From Phaeobacter sp. HF9A (lineage in GTDB: Bacteria; Pseudomonadota; Alphaproteobacteria; Rhodobacterales; Rhodobacteraceae): a stretch of 64,000 nt of DNA. How positions within the stretch are numbered: the first letter of the stretch is position 1; every line of letters starts with the position of its first letter. The translations under genes were made by a program, and so were the position numbers. The stretch is from positions 1 through 64,000 of the forward strand of contig NZ_JAATOX010000004.1 of NCBI RefSeq assembly GCF_011806385.1. Reading direction: 5' to 3'. The notes below the pieces were generated by a model. The model made no database searches and was not told the DNA's origin. It was given only the letters and a program-made list of their open reading frames with translations. Shown one piece after another: positions 40,548 through 48,156 of this stretch.

Positions 40548-40562
40548 GTACGGATGACCTAG
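40544..40562. other. Inverted repeat over two convergent stop codons
   Basis: CTAGGT-N7-ACCTAG includes the TAG of the yscG-like gene (plus) and the TAG of sctS (minus), whose coding regions are only 11 bp apart. It may act as a minimal bidirectional hairpin; the stem is only 6 bp. Confidence 0.35.
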
Positions 40563-40828
40563 CGCACCATCTTGGGGAAATTATCGAACAACCCCTGGGT
40601 AAAGGTCACCATCTCAGAGCCCAGAATCCCGGCCATGGCGGCGATGGTTATCGCCACGGCGATCAGTTTGATCGCAAAAGACAGGGTCTGCTCCTGGATC
40701 TGCGTCAGCGCCTGAAGAAGGCTGACCACGATGCCAACCAGCGACGCCACCACGATCGGTGGCATCGACAATATCATGACAAGCATCATCGCTTCGGTGA
40801 TCTGGTTGGTAGCCTCGGCAGGCGTCAT
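40559..40828 (-). CDS. sctS: T3SS export-apparatus protein SctS (YscS/FliQ family)
   Basis: An 89-residue protein with two hydrophobic helices (about residues 12-38 and 53-75). Family marks are M-P-P-I-V-V-A-S-L-V-G-I-V-V-S-L-L-Q-A-L-T-Q-I-Q-E-Q-T. With SctR and SctT it forms the helical export gate above the inner membrane. Last gene of the minus-strand core operon. Confidence 0.95.
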   Translation of the reverse strand: MTPAEATNQITEAMMLVMILSMPPIVVASLVGIVVSLLQALTQIQEQTLSFAIKLIAVAITIAAMAGILGSEMVTFTQGLFDNFPKMVR

Positions 40829-40840
40829 GATGCGGCCCCT

Positions 40841-41485
40841 CTATATGGCATAGGTCTGAATGAGACCGAGGATCAACCGCGACCAACCGTCCACCATCAC
40901 AAAGAGAAATAGCTTGAACGGCAAGGAGATGGTCAAAGGTGACACCATCATCATCCCCATCGCCAACAGGATGTTGGACACGATCAGGTCGATCGCGATG
41001 AACGGCAGATAGAGCAAGAAGCCAATTTCAAAGGCTTCGCGTAGCTGGCTCACCACAAAGGCGGGCAGCACCACCGCAAGGTTTTCGGCCGTGGCGCTGT
41101 CTTGAAGGCTCTCGGGCCAGATTTCCTTGGCCGCAAGCACGAAAAAGGTCCGCTCGCGTTCGTCGGAATGCAGGTTGATCCAGTTCAACAGCGGATCTTT
41201 GGCCGCAGAAAACGTGCGCTGCACCTCGGCGACGCTGTCGAACCGGTAGTCGCCGCTGGCCAGAATGTCGAAAGTTTCCACAAAAACGGGGGCCATAATG
41301 TAGCCGGATATGATGATCGCCAGGGCATTCAGCGCCATGTTCGGCGGGATTTGCTGCACCCCGAGCGCGTTGCGCACAAGCATGAGCACAACCGAAATCT
41401 TGATGAATGACGAGGCGACAACGGCCAGAAACGGCACCAGACCCGCAACGCCAAGCGCCAGGATAAGATTGAGCGGATCAATCAT
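40841..41485 (-). CDS. sctR: T3SS export-apparatus protein SctR (YscR/FliP family)
   Basis: A 214-residue protein. F-I-K-I-S-V-V-L-M-L-V-R-N-A-L-G-V-Q-Q-I-P-P-N is the standard SctR/FliP N-terminal segment, and the C-terminal P-L-T-I-S-L-P-F-K-L-F-L-F-V-M-V-D-G-W also matches. The ATG at 41485 overlaps the sctQ stop by eight bases; the longer open frame would start inside sctQ. Five copies plus SctS and SctT make the gate. Confidence 0.95.
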   Translation of the reverse strand: MIDPLNLILALGVAGLVPFLAVVASSFIKISVVLMLVRNALGVQQIPPNMALNALAIIISGYIMAPVFVETFDILASGDYRFDSVAEVQRTFSAAKDPLLNWINLHSDERERTFFVLAAKEIWPESLQDSATAENLAVVLPAFVVSQLREAFEIGFLLYLPFIAIDLIVSNILLAMGMMMVSPLTISLPFKLFLFVMVDGWSRLILGLIQTYAI

Positions 41486-42464
41486 TCCCGCGCGCTCCGA
41501 ACAGGCTGGCGATCCGCACGGCGGGCTGGCCGTCGATGGTGATGAGGTGCCCATCGCCGATTTGCTTGCCGTTGACGGTCAGCTCCACCTCCAGCCCGGG
41601 CCCAATCTCGGGAAGGCTCAGCGGAAAGACCCCGCCGGGCGCAAGCGCGGCGATCTCGGCCAGCGGCAATTCGCCCTTCGCAATCGTAAAGGCCAAGGCC
41701 ACCGGAATATCGCCGATCTCGGTCGCGGGGAGCGTCTCGTCGGCTGCATCGGTCGCGGTCATCTCGGGATCATCGCTCATGGTGGACACCTTCCACTCTT
41801 CGTTTATCTTCTGGGCTTCGACACGGAGCTTGCCCGCGCGCAAACGGCATTGATCGGGATCCGGCCCCGCCATCAGGCAATCGCCGGGGCGCAGGCTTTG
41901 CAGGACAGAACAGGCCATCGTGAGACCGCCACTTTCCAGGCTGATCCGAACCGGGATCACGGCGGCAAGGTGCTCGCTTTGGATCGGCAACTGGAAATCC
42001 GTCAGCTCCCGGGCGATCAGCGCACGCACGAATCCCGCTTGTGATCCGGCCAGCAGCACCGCGCTGGTTCCGCCCGATGGGTGGGTGATATCCGCGCGCA
42101 GCCAGATCTCGGCCGACTGGGGAGCAGAACAGGGCTGCATGCTGCATGCCCCCCACAAGGGCACCAACATGCGCAGGGCAGCGCGGGCGATCTCCTCGGC
42201 GAGCGCGCTGTCCAGCACCGCGAGGGCGTCCATGTCAAAGGCTTCGCCGGTCAGACCGGCAAAATCAAACGCCTCAAGCCGGGCGCGAATTCCGCTGCCG
42301 ATGTCTTCGGACCAAAAGGCGGTGTCGGGGCGCGGATCGACCAGCGTCAAGCGGGCCGTCGCACCACCGGCAAGCGGCAGCGGTGTGTTCAGGAACCGGC
42401 AGGCCGCGTTCCAGAGCGTCACCTGATCGGTCAGACTCAGAATATCAAGGCGACCATCTTTCAT
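41478..42464 (-). CDS. sctQ: T3SS sorting-platform protein SctQ (YscQ/FliN-FliM like)
   Basis: A 328-residue protein with a poorly conserved N-terminal two-thirds and a C-terminal SpoA domain (residues about 255-325): V-A-L-A-F-T-I-A-K-G-E-L-P-L-A-E-I, then G-L-E-V-E-L-T-V-N-G-K-Q-I-G-D-G. An internal start that would give a separate C-terminal SpoA product, as in YscQ, is possible near the M-S-D-D region around residue 230. Overlaps sctP and sctR. Confidence 0.85.
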   Translation of the reverse strand: MKDGRLDILSLTDQVTLWNAACRFLNTPLPLAGGATARLTLVDPRPDTAFWSEDIGSGIRARLEAFDFAGLTGEAFDMDALAVLDSALAEEIARAALRMLVPLWGACSMQPCSAPQSAEIWLRADITHPSGGTSAVLLAGSQAGFVRALIARELTDFQLPIQSEHLAAVIPVRISLESGGLTMACSVLQSLRPGDCLMAGPDPDQCRLRAGKLRVEAQKINEEWKVSTMSDDPEMTATDAADETLPATEIGDIPVALAFTIAKGELPLAEIAALAPGGVFPLSLPEIGPGLEVELTVNGKQIGDGHLITIDGQPAVRIASLFGARGND

Positions 42465-43087
42465 CTGATCGGCTTGGCCCCATGGACCGGACCGCGCAGC
42501 GGATCAAACTCCGGTTTCGCCTCGGCCTCCTCCTGTTCTGACAGCACGCGAACAGCCTTGCCGGGGTGGCGCATCTGGATCTGCGCCGCCATGTCCCGCG
42601 CGATCGCCATGATCGCCGCACGGTCTGCCTCTGCCGGGCAGTGCAGCGTCACCGTGATCGCGGTGGCGGTCATCGAAAGCGTGGCCTCTCGGACACCGGC
42701 GATGTCGAGCGGGATGTCAAAACGCAGGGCTTGAACCGCCAGGGCCGGACCGGTCTGCTTTGCCTCAAGCTGGTGCATCGCCACCTCGACCGCCTGCGCC
42801 GGAGCGCTGGCAGCGGATGTGTTCTGAGCCGCCGCAGCGGGCGGGGTCAACAAGGGCGAGCCGGTCATCGGCGCCAAAACCACAAGATCCTCGACCTCGC
42901 TGTCGGCCTCCGTCCCTTTCGCGGCCTGAGCGCGCGCGGCCTGCACCTGCCGTCCCAGGGCTTCGGCCAGGGCCGCCTGTTGCTCCTGCTGCTGACGCCA
43001 GGGGGTGTTGCCCTGTTTTCCATGCTGCGGTGCCTGATCCAGCGTGCGCGCGTGCTGATCCTGCTGGCCCGATCCGTTGATATCCAT
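42461..43087 (-). CDS. sctP: T3SS needle-length regulator candidate SctP (YscP/FliK-like)
   Basis: A 208-residue protein. The N-terminal 100 residues are Gln/Ala-rich and low in order; the C-terminal 90 residues are compact with strands (A-T-L-S-M-T-A-T-A-I-T-V-T-L-H) and a helix, as in the substrate-switch domain of SctP. Placement between sctO and sctQ is the canonical place of yscP. It is short compared with YscP, which would suit a short needle if it works as a ruler. The start shares one base with the sctO stop. Confidence 0.7.
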   Translation of the reverse strand: MDINGSGQQDQHARTLDQAPQHGKQGNTPWRQQQEQQAALAEALGRQVQAARAQAAKGTEADSEVEDLVVLAPMTGSPLLTPPAAAAQNTSAASAPAQAVEVAMHQLEAKQTGPALAVQALRFDIPLDIAGVREATLSMTATAITVTLHCPAEADRAAIMAIARDMAAQIQMRHPGKAVRVLSEQEEAEAKPEFDPLRGPVHGAKPIR

Positions 43088-43572
43088 CAGTGTAATCCTC
43101 CGATAAGGCGGGGGCGGCTGAACAAATCCTCGATTTCCGTCTCTTCGCGCGCCATGGCCGCGCCCTCGGCAATCTGGCGCATGTCGCTCAGAAGAGTGTC
43201 GATCTTCTCGTGCTCCGCCTCGCATTTGCGCAGCTCCTGACGCGCCTGTTTCAGCTGCTCCTGACAGCGCCGCACATGGTCGCGCGCCCGGTCACGCCGG
43301 TCCGACAGCCATTGATGCGCTTCAATCAGCGCATGGACCCGTTCCTTGACCTCATCGACCTCCGCCGTGCCGATTTCCTGCCCCAGGATCGGCTCGAACA
43401 GCGCCCGTTCGCGCGCCGGCAGCGTCGCGGCGCTTTCCTCCACCTCGCGCGACAGCGCCTCGGCCCGCTCTTCGGCGTCACGCAGGGTGCTGCGCGCCGC
43501 TTCCAGGGCACGAAGCGCCTTGTTCTGGCGCAGTTCCTTCACCTCTTTCAGAACGCGGAACTGGGCAATCAT
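43087..43572 (-). CDS. sctO: T3SS central stalk protein SctO (YscO/FliJ-like)
   Basis: A 161-residue protein that is almost entirely charged coiled coil (for example [19 protein letters not shown] and [14 protein letters not shown]). SctO sits in the central hole of the SctN hexamer and links it to SctV. The gene overlaps sctN at its start and sctP at its end. Confidence 0.85.
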   Translation of the reverse strand: MIAQFRVLKEVKELRQNKALRALEAARSTLRDAEERAEALSREVEESAATLPARERALFEPILGQEIGTAEVDEVKERVHALIEAHQWLSDRRDRARDHVRRCQEQLKQARQELRKCEAEHEKIDTLLSDMRQIAEGAAMAREETEIEDLFSRPRLIGGLH

Positions 43573-44945
43573 CGGGTCAGCTCCCGCAGACGCGCGAGCG
43601 TCTCTTCATAGGGCATGAGGTCATCCGTCCGCTGGCGCAGGAAATCGCGGATGGCATCGTGTTTCTCGATCGCCTTGTCGGTGCGCGGATCGCTCCCCTT
43701 CTGGTATTCACCGATTTTCACCAGCAGCTCGACATCCTGATAAAGCGCCAGCCACTCGTTGACGGTTCCGGCCATGTCACGGTGATCGGGCGCGACAACT
43801 TTGGTCATCACCCGGCTTTTCGAGGCCAGGACGTCAATCGCGGGATAGTGGTTCTGAGCACCAAGCTTGCGCGACAGGATGATGTGCCCATCCAGAATGG
43901 ATCGGGTCTCGTCCGCGATCGGCTCATTCATGTCGTCACCTTCCACCAGCACCGTATAAAGCGCCGTGATAGAGCCGCGATCACTCATTCCGGCCCGCTC
44001 CAACAGGCGGGGCAACATGGCAAAAACGGACGGCGGAAAGCCACGCCGGGTCGGGGGCTCCCCCGCGGCCAGGCCGATCTCGCGCTGCGCCCGGGCAAAC
44101 CGCGTGACGCTGTCCATCAGGAAAAGCACCCGCTTGCCCTGGTCGCGGAAAAACTCGGCGATCGCGGTCGCGACAGAGGCGGCCTTGGCGCGCTCCATCG
44201 AGGATTTGTCAGAGGTCGCCACCACGATCACCGCGCGCTTCAGCCCCTCCGGCCCCAGGTCATGTTCGATGAATTCGCGAACCTCTCTGCCGCGTTCCCC
44301 GATCAGGGCCAGAACCGTGACATCGACATCCGCACCTTTGACCAGCATCGACAGCAGCGTGGATTTACCGCCCCCCGCCGCCGCAAAGATCCCCATGCGC
44401 TGGCCCTCGCCACAGGTGAGCAGCCCATCAAGGGCGCGCACCCCCAGCGACAGGGGGGTGTCGATGATACGGCGCTTCATGGGATCGGGCGGCGCGCGAT
44501 AGACGGGCACATGGGCCTCGGCTTCGAACGGCAGATCAAGCCCATCAATAAAATCGCCAAAGCCATCAAGAACCCGGCCGACAAGGCCGTCGCCCACGGC
44601 CACGGATTGCACCTGCCCGGTCGGATAGACCTCGGTCGCAGGCGACACGCCCTGGATATCGCCGATCGGGGACAACAGCGCCTCGGGCCCGGCAAAGCCG
44701 ACCACCTCAGCCGCCAGATGGTGGTCGCTTTCGCGGGTATAGAGGTTGACCAGCTCGCCGACCTGAACATCGGGCGCGACTGCGTGAATGATCGTGCCGA
44801 CCACCTTTTTCACCCGCCCCGTCAGCCGAAACGGCTGGCAGCGCAGCGCCCGCGCGCGCAGGCGGTCCGGCGCGGCGGCAAGCCGCGCAAGATCCGCCCG
44901 GGGGAGAGGGAGGCTGTCTGTCCTGTTGTCCTCAGATGCCATCAT
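43569..44945 (-). CDS. sctN: T3SS ATPase SctN (YscN/FliI family)
   Basis: A 458-residue hexameric ATPase. Walker A is A-A-A-G-G-G-K-S-T at about 188-196, a slight variant of the usual G-G-V-G-K-S-T. The segments [10 protein letters not shown], Walker [17 protein letters not shown] and [14 protein letters not shown] are the T3SS/flagellar ATPase signature. It releases chaperones and unfolds substrates at the cytosolic face of the injectisome. Two adjacent ATGs (44945, 44942) follow a purine-rich site. Confidence 0.96.
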   Translation of the reverse strand: MMASEDNRTDSLPLPRADLARLAAAPDRLRARALRCQPFRLTGRVKKVVGTIIHAVAPDVQVGELVNLYTRESDHHLAAEVVGFAGPEALLSPIGDIQGVSPATEVYPTGQVQSVAVGDGLVGRVLDGFGDFIDGLDLPFEAEAHVPVYRAPPDPMKRRIIDTPLSLGVRALDGLLTCGEGQRMGIFAAAGGGKSTLLSMLVKGADVDVTVLALIGERGREVREFIEHDLGPEGLKRAVIVVATSDKSSMERAKAASVATAIAEFFRDQGKRVLFLMDSVTRFARAQREIGLAAGEPPTRRGFPPSVFAMLPRLLERAGMSDRGSITALYTVLVEGDDMNEPIADETRSILDGHIILSRKLGAQNHYPAIDVLASKSRVMTKVVAPDHRDMAGTVNEWLALYQDVELLVKIGEYQKGSDPRTDKAIEKHDAIRDFLRQRTDDLMPYEETLARLRELTR

Positions 44946-44953
44946 CGCTGCCC

Positions 44954-45568
44954 CTACCCCTCTTGCAGTTCAAGAAGGCTGCGCAGCTGCTCCAGCGTGT
45001 CCTGCAACACGAAACTCACCACGCCGAGGTCGGTTTCCAGTCGCAGGTTCGGCGCTGAAAGCGTGGCGTCGGCAATCACATCGACCAGCTCGATTTCGGG
45101 AAATTCCGTCAGCAACCCGGACAGGGTCGCGCGCAGCTCCTCCTGCATGTCGGGCGCGACGAACAATTGCCCGCGTCGTTGACTGCGCATGGTCGCAAGG
45201 GCGGAGCGGGCCAGCTCACGTGTCAGCTGCTCGTCGGAATAGCGCTCGATGATCCGGGTGACACAATCATGCACCAGCCGCCCCAGATCACGCTCCATCG
45301 CGGCCAGCTGCTGGTCGATCCGGTGCTGCTCTGCCAGCATGCGACCGGCGGCTTGACGCTCCGCTTCGGCGGTGCCCTCGGCAAACCCGCGCGCCTTCTC
45401 GGCGTCATAAACCTCTTGCGCGGCGTGGCGGATCGCCTCGGCCTCCGCTTCGGCGGCCTTCAGCAGGGCGTCAGCGCCTGCAATGGCGGTCAGCGTTTCG
45501 GCGCGCAGCACGCCATCCGGTGCGGACAGCGACACCCCAAGGGTATTCAGCCGGTAGACCTCGCTCAT
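44954..45568 (-). CDS. sctL: T3SS ATPase regulator SctL (YscL/FliH-like)
   Basis: A 204-residue protein. N-terminal third is a long Ala/Glu/Arg-rich helix ([13 protein letters not shown]), the centre has [12 protein letters not shown], and the C-terminal domain has strands around [11 protein letters not shown], as in FliH/HrpE stator proteins that hold SctN. The ATG overlaps the sctK stop (ATGA). An upstream open extension lies inside sctK and is not used. Confidence 0.88.
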   Translation of the reverse strand: MSEVYRLNTLGVSLSAPDGVLRAETLTAIAGADALLKAAEAEAEAIRHAAQEVYDAEKARGFAEGTAEAERQAAGRMLAEQHRIDQQLAAMERDLGRLVHDCVTRIIERYSDEQLTRELARSALATMRSQRRGQLFVAPDMQEELRATLSGLLTEFPEIELVDVIADATLSAPNLRLETDLGVVSFVLQDTLEQLRSLLELQEG

Positions 45569-46221
45569 GCGGTGCCCCCCCGCGCCATGGCGCGCAGGGC
45601 CTGTTTCACCGTCTGCGCGTCTGGTTCCGGCGCGTCCTGCGGCAGGGCGCCGGTGCTGCGCAGCGCATAGACGTGACCGGCGGCTGGCTGGCTCGCCATC
45701 AGGCAGGCCGCCATGAGCCGATGCGCGGTCTTTGCTGCCGGATGGCTGGCGAAATCCGCGCCGCTCAAGGTCGCGCCCTCGTCGAATTGTGCCAGGAGAT
45801 GGCAAAAAGCGGCCCCTTCGCGCAGCGCGAATTCAAAGGCATCGGCGCCGAACAGGGCCGCCATGGCCTCCCGCTCCGCTTTCAGCAGTGCGGCGCGCAG
45901 GCGCGGGGCATGGATCGCGGCGGCAAGAAACCGTTGCGCCTTGGACAGCTGCGCCTCGGGCGCCAGGGCCAGCTTCAGCGCGGTGCTCATCTCCGGCGTG
46001 AGACGTTCAGGCAGCGCCCGGGTCGCCCGCGCAATCTCGCTCAGAACCGCCCCGGCGGGGGTCGCGGCAAGGGCCTTGGGCGCGAGGGCGCGAAACTCCG
46101 GCGCATGAAACAGCGCCGGAAGCGTCGCCGCGCCCGCGGGCAGGACCGACAGCGGATCCGCCAGCAGACGCGCCACCCGCAGGGTCGCTTGTCCCGCCTC
46201 GCTGTCCAGCGCGAGCGCCAT
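45565..46221 (-). CDS. sctK: T3SS sorting-platform protein SctK (YscK-like)
   Basis: A 218-residue Ala/Leu-rich helical protein. Direct similarity is weak; the assignment rests mainly on its place between sctJ and sctL, where yscK lies in Ysc systems, and on its size. SctK connects SctD to SctQ. The ATG at 46221 shares one base with the sctJ stop; a GTG at 46224 is possible. Confidence 0.65.
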   Translation of the reverse strand: MALALDSEAGQATLRVARLLADPLSVLPAGAATLPALFHAPEFRALAPKALAATPAGAVLSEIARATRALPERLTPEMSTALKLALAPEAQLSKAQRFLAAAIHAPRLRAALLKAEREAMAALFGADAFEFALREGAAFCHLLAQFDEGATLSGADFASHPAAKTAHRLMAACLMASQPAAGHVYALRSTGALPQDAPEPDAQTVKQALRAMARGGTA

Positions 46222-47015
46222 CACGCCTCCTCTGCGGGCGCTGCCGCCTCGCGCAAGCGATGGTTCATCACCGCAAGGACCACAATGCCGGCCAAGGCCG
46301 CGAGAAGCGCCAGCGCGCCCAGGATCACCCCGGTGCGCAGCGCCGCTTCGGAACTGCGCGCCACATCGAGCCCCATGCTGCGCACGGTCGGCATCGCCTC
46401 TGGCGCATTGGGAACAGTTTCGGACGCGGCTTCCACCAGCACCACGGTGATCGCCTCGTAGTCCACGCCCTCGATCGAATTGGCAACAAGCCGGCGGATC
46501 TGCGGCACCAGGAAATCAAGGTCGTACCCCGCCTGCTGCTTGATGAACACCGCCGCGGAGGCCGGTTTCGCCTGCTGACCCAGCGCCGCTTCCTCGGGCA
46601 TGACCACATGCACGCGGGCCACAAGCACCCCGTCGATTTCCTGCAATGTCCTGGCCACGTCCTCGCCAAGCGCGTAGATATAGCGCACCCGCTCCTCAAA
46701 GGGCGAGGACACGATGCCGCCACCGGAAAACACCTGGCCGATGGTCTCGCGGGTGTTGCGCGGCAGGCCCTTGTTGTCCAGTACCGTGAGCGCTCGCTGC
46801 AAATCGCTTTCTTCAACCGAGATGGAGAAAACACCATCGCCGATCGCCGTCTTGGAGGCAGAAATATTCTGCGCCAGAAGCGCCGCAAGCATTTCGTTCG
46901 CCTCCCGTTCGGAGACGTTGGAATAGATCTCGGTCTGGCAGGCCGCCAGCAGACACAGCGCCGTCAGAGCCATCGCCACGTGGCGCAGGAAAAACCGTTT
47001 CATGGCTGACGTCAT
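46221..47015 (-). CDS. sctJ: T3SS inner-membrane ring lipoprotein SctJ (YscJ/PrgK family)
   Basis: A 264-residue lipoprotein: signal peptide with lipobox L-L-A-A-C (Cys26), then the ring-building motif region N-V-S-E-R-E-A-N-E-M-L-A-A-L-L and V-L-D-N-K-G-L-P-R. V-R-V-H-V-V-M-P-E type sequence (A-R-V-H-V-V-M-P-E) marks the second domain, and a transmembrane helix is near residues 229-250. It forms the periplasmic ring with SctD. Overlaps sctI and sctK. Confidence 0.95.
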   Translation of the reverse strand: MTSAMKRFFLRHVAMALTALCLLAACQTEIYSNVSEREANEMLAALLAQNISASKTAIGDGVFSISVEESDLQRALTVLDNKGLPRNTRETIGQVFSGGGIVSSPFEERVRYIYALGEDVARTLQEIDGVLVARVHVVMPEEAALGQQAKPASAAVFIKQQAGYDLDFLVPQIRRLVANSIEGVDYEAITVVLVEAASETVPNAPEAMPTVRSMGLDVARSSEAALRTGVILGALALLAALAGIVVLAVMNHRLREAAAPAEEA

Positions 47016-47602
47016 TGGCCTTTCATCAGGCTGTCCATCGCCTGCGTGGATTTCCCGGCGAGTTTTGACGAGACATCCACGAGAACCGAATACTCGACCA
47101 CTTCCGCCTGTAGGCTGACCATGGCCTGAACGCTCATCTCGGTGTGCTCCATCCTGTTGCCGATGCCGCCGATCTTGTCATCAAAGACACTGCGCATGCG
47201 TTCCAGACCGGAAAGGATCGTCTGGCCCGGCGTTGCCTCCACGCTGCCGACCTCTGGTCCGGCCAAACCAAGCCCGCTTGCGGCGCGATCATCGGCAGCG
47301 CGCCCTTGCGACACCTGCTGCGGTGCCTGCGCGGCGGACAGCGGATTGAACTCCTGCGCCCCGACGGGACGGATTTGCCCGGTCGAAGCTGGCAATTCCG
47401 TCAGCGGGCCAACCTGCGCCAGCCGCACCGGCTCAGCCCCCGAAAGCGCCGCGGTGTCGCGCCCGGTGAGCGCATCGCGCATCGCCGTTTCAAACCGCCC
47501 CATGCTGTCGCCCTTGGCCGCATTGCCAACGGCCTCGGCTGTGTTTGACCCAGGCTGTAACCCCGTCAGGAGCGTCCGCCCCAATTCGCTCGCCGCTGTC
47601 AT
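47012..47602 (-). CDS. sctI: T3SS inner-rod protein SctI (YscI/PrgJ-like)
   Basis: A 196-residue protein. The C-terminal helix (M-V-S-L-Q-A-E-V-V-E-Y-S-V-L-V-D then S-S-K-L-A-G-K-S-T-Q-A) is typical of rod proteins, where Q-x-E-x-x-x-Y-x-x-x-V is followed by a small-residue tail. The first 130 residues are flexible and longer than in most SctI proteins (about 100-140 in total). It connects the export gate to the needle. Position just before sctJ is canonical. Confidence 0.8.
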   Translation of the reverse strand: MTAASELGRTLLTGLQPGSNTAEAVGNAAKGDSMGRFETAMRDALTGRDTAALSGAEPVRLAQVGPLTELPASTGQIRPVGAQEFNPLSAAQAPQQVSQGRAADDRAASGLGLAGPEVGSVEATPGQTILSGLERMRSVFDDKIGGIGNRMEHTEMSVQAMVSLQAEVVEYSVLVDVSSKLAGKSTQAMDSLMKGQ

Positions 47603-47988
47603 CCGACCTGTCCTTTTATTGGTTGTTGTCCGTGGGCGTCATCCAGCGCGGCGCTGGCCATGGCGATGAGCTCCGGCGCGGCGCGCATCGCGGTCAGATC
47701 GTCCAGCAAGGCTTCGGCCTGACGCCTGTCGCCAGCCATGCCATGCGCCATGACGGAAAACGCAACCACGGTCTCGGTCTGCGGCGCCTTGGCCAGAATC
47801 TGCTGCGCCTGCACGATCCGCCCCATGCCAAGCGCCGCCAGCGCCAAGCCGACAGCGCCGACCTCCTCGGTGGGACGCAAAATGGCCAGAGTCTCGAAAA
47901 TATCGGCGGCGGCCGCAAGCTCGCCGCGGCTGATGCCGAGGAATCCGATCTCCGCGAACAGCCGCACCACGTCGGTTTCAAGGTTCAT
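47599..47988 (-). CDS. Small TPR-type T3SS protein (HrpB1/YscG-like)
   Basis: A 129-residue helical protein with TPR-like pairs: L-A-A-A-A-D-I-F-E-T-L-A-I-L-R-P and V-V-A-F-S-V-M-A-H-G-M-A-G-D-R-R-Q-A-E-A-L-L. It resembles the HrpB1/HrpK and YscG-type small chaperones. It is the first gene of the minus-strand core operon, right before sctI, so it may be a chaperone for the rod or needle. The ATG at 47988 is chosen over a TTG two codons upstream. Confidence 0.6.
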   Translation of the reverse strand: MNLETDVVRLFAEIGFLGISRGELAAAADIFETLAILRPTEEVGAVGLALAALGMGRIVQAQQILAKAPQTETVVAFSVMAHGMAGDRRQAEALLDDLTAMRAAPELIAMASAALDDAHGQQPIKGQVG

Positions 47989-48031
47989 GCCCAAGCTCGC
48001 TCGCCCCGCTGATTAAGGATTTCTTTACACG

Positions 48032-48072
48032 ACCTGACACAGCCGCCGAAAATCGGGAATGAAGTTTGACAC
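48032..48072. promoter_or_regulatory. Half-site pair in the sctV / core-operon divergent promoter
   Basis: The 168-bp gap between the two divergent T3SS operons holds ACCTGACAC at 48032-48040 and TTTGACAC at 48065-48072. Both carry the GACAC arm of the GTGTC-N4-GACAC palindromes seen at 39432 and 58395, and the first 9-mer is repeated exactly at 38126-38134. TTGACA at 48066 could also serve as a -35 element, but no good -10 follows. Confidence 0.4.
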
Positions 48073-48156
48073 ACTTGGTCGATCCCGGAGCCGGATACAC
48101 CCGGCCAGAGGGGCCGTTTTCATGCCCCCATTTGTTGTGCTTCAAGGACAGACCCG

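Noticed and set aside
43659-45182. 507-codon plus-strand open frame opposite sctN and sctL
   Set aside because: Antisense to clear sctN and sctL coding sequence; composition is His/Arg/Gly-rich as expected for a shadow frame, and no ribosome site is seen.
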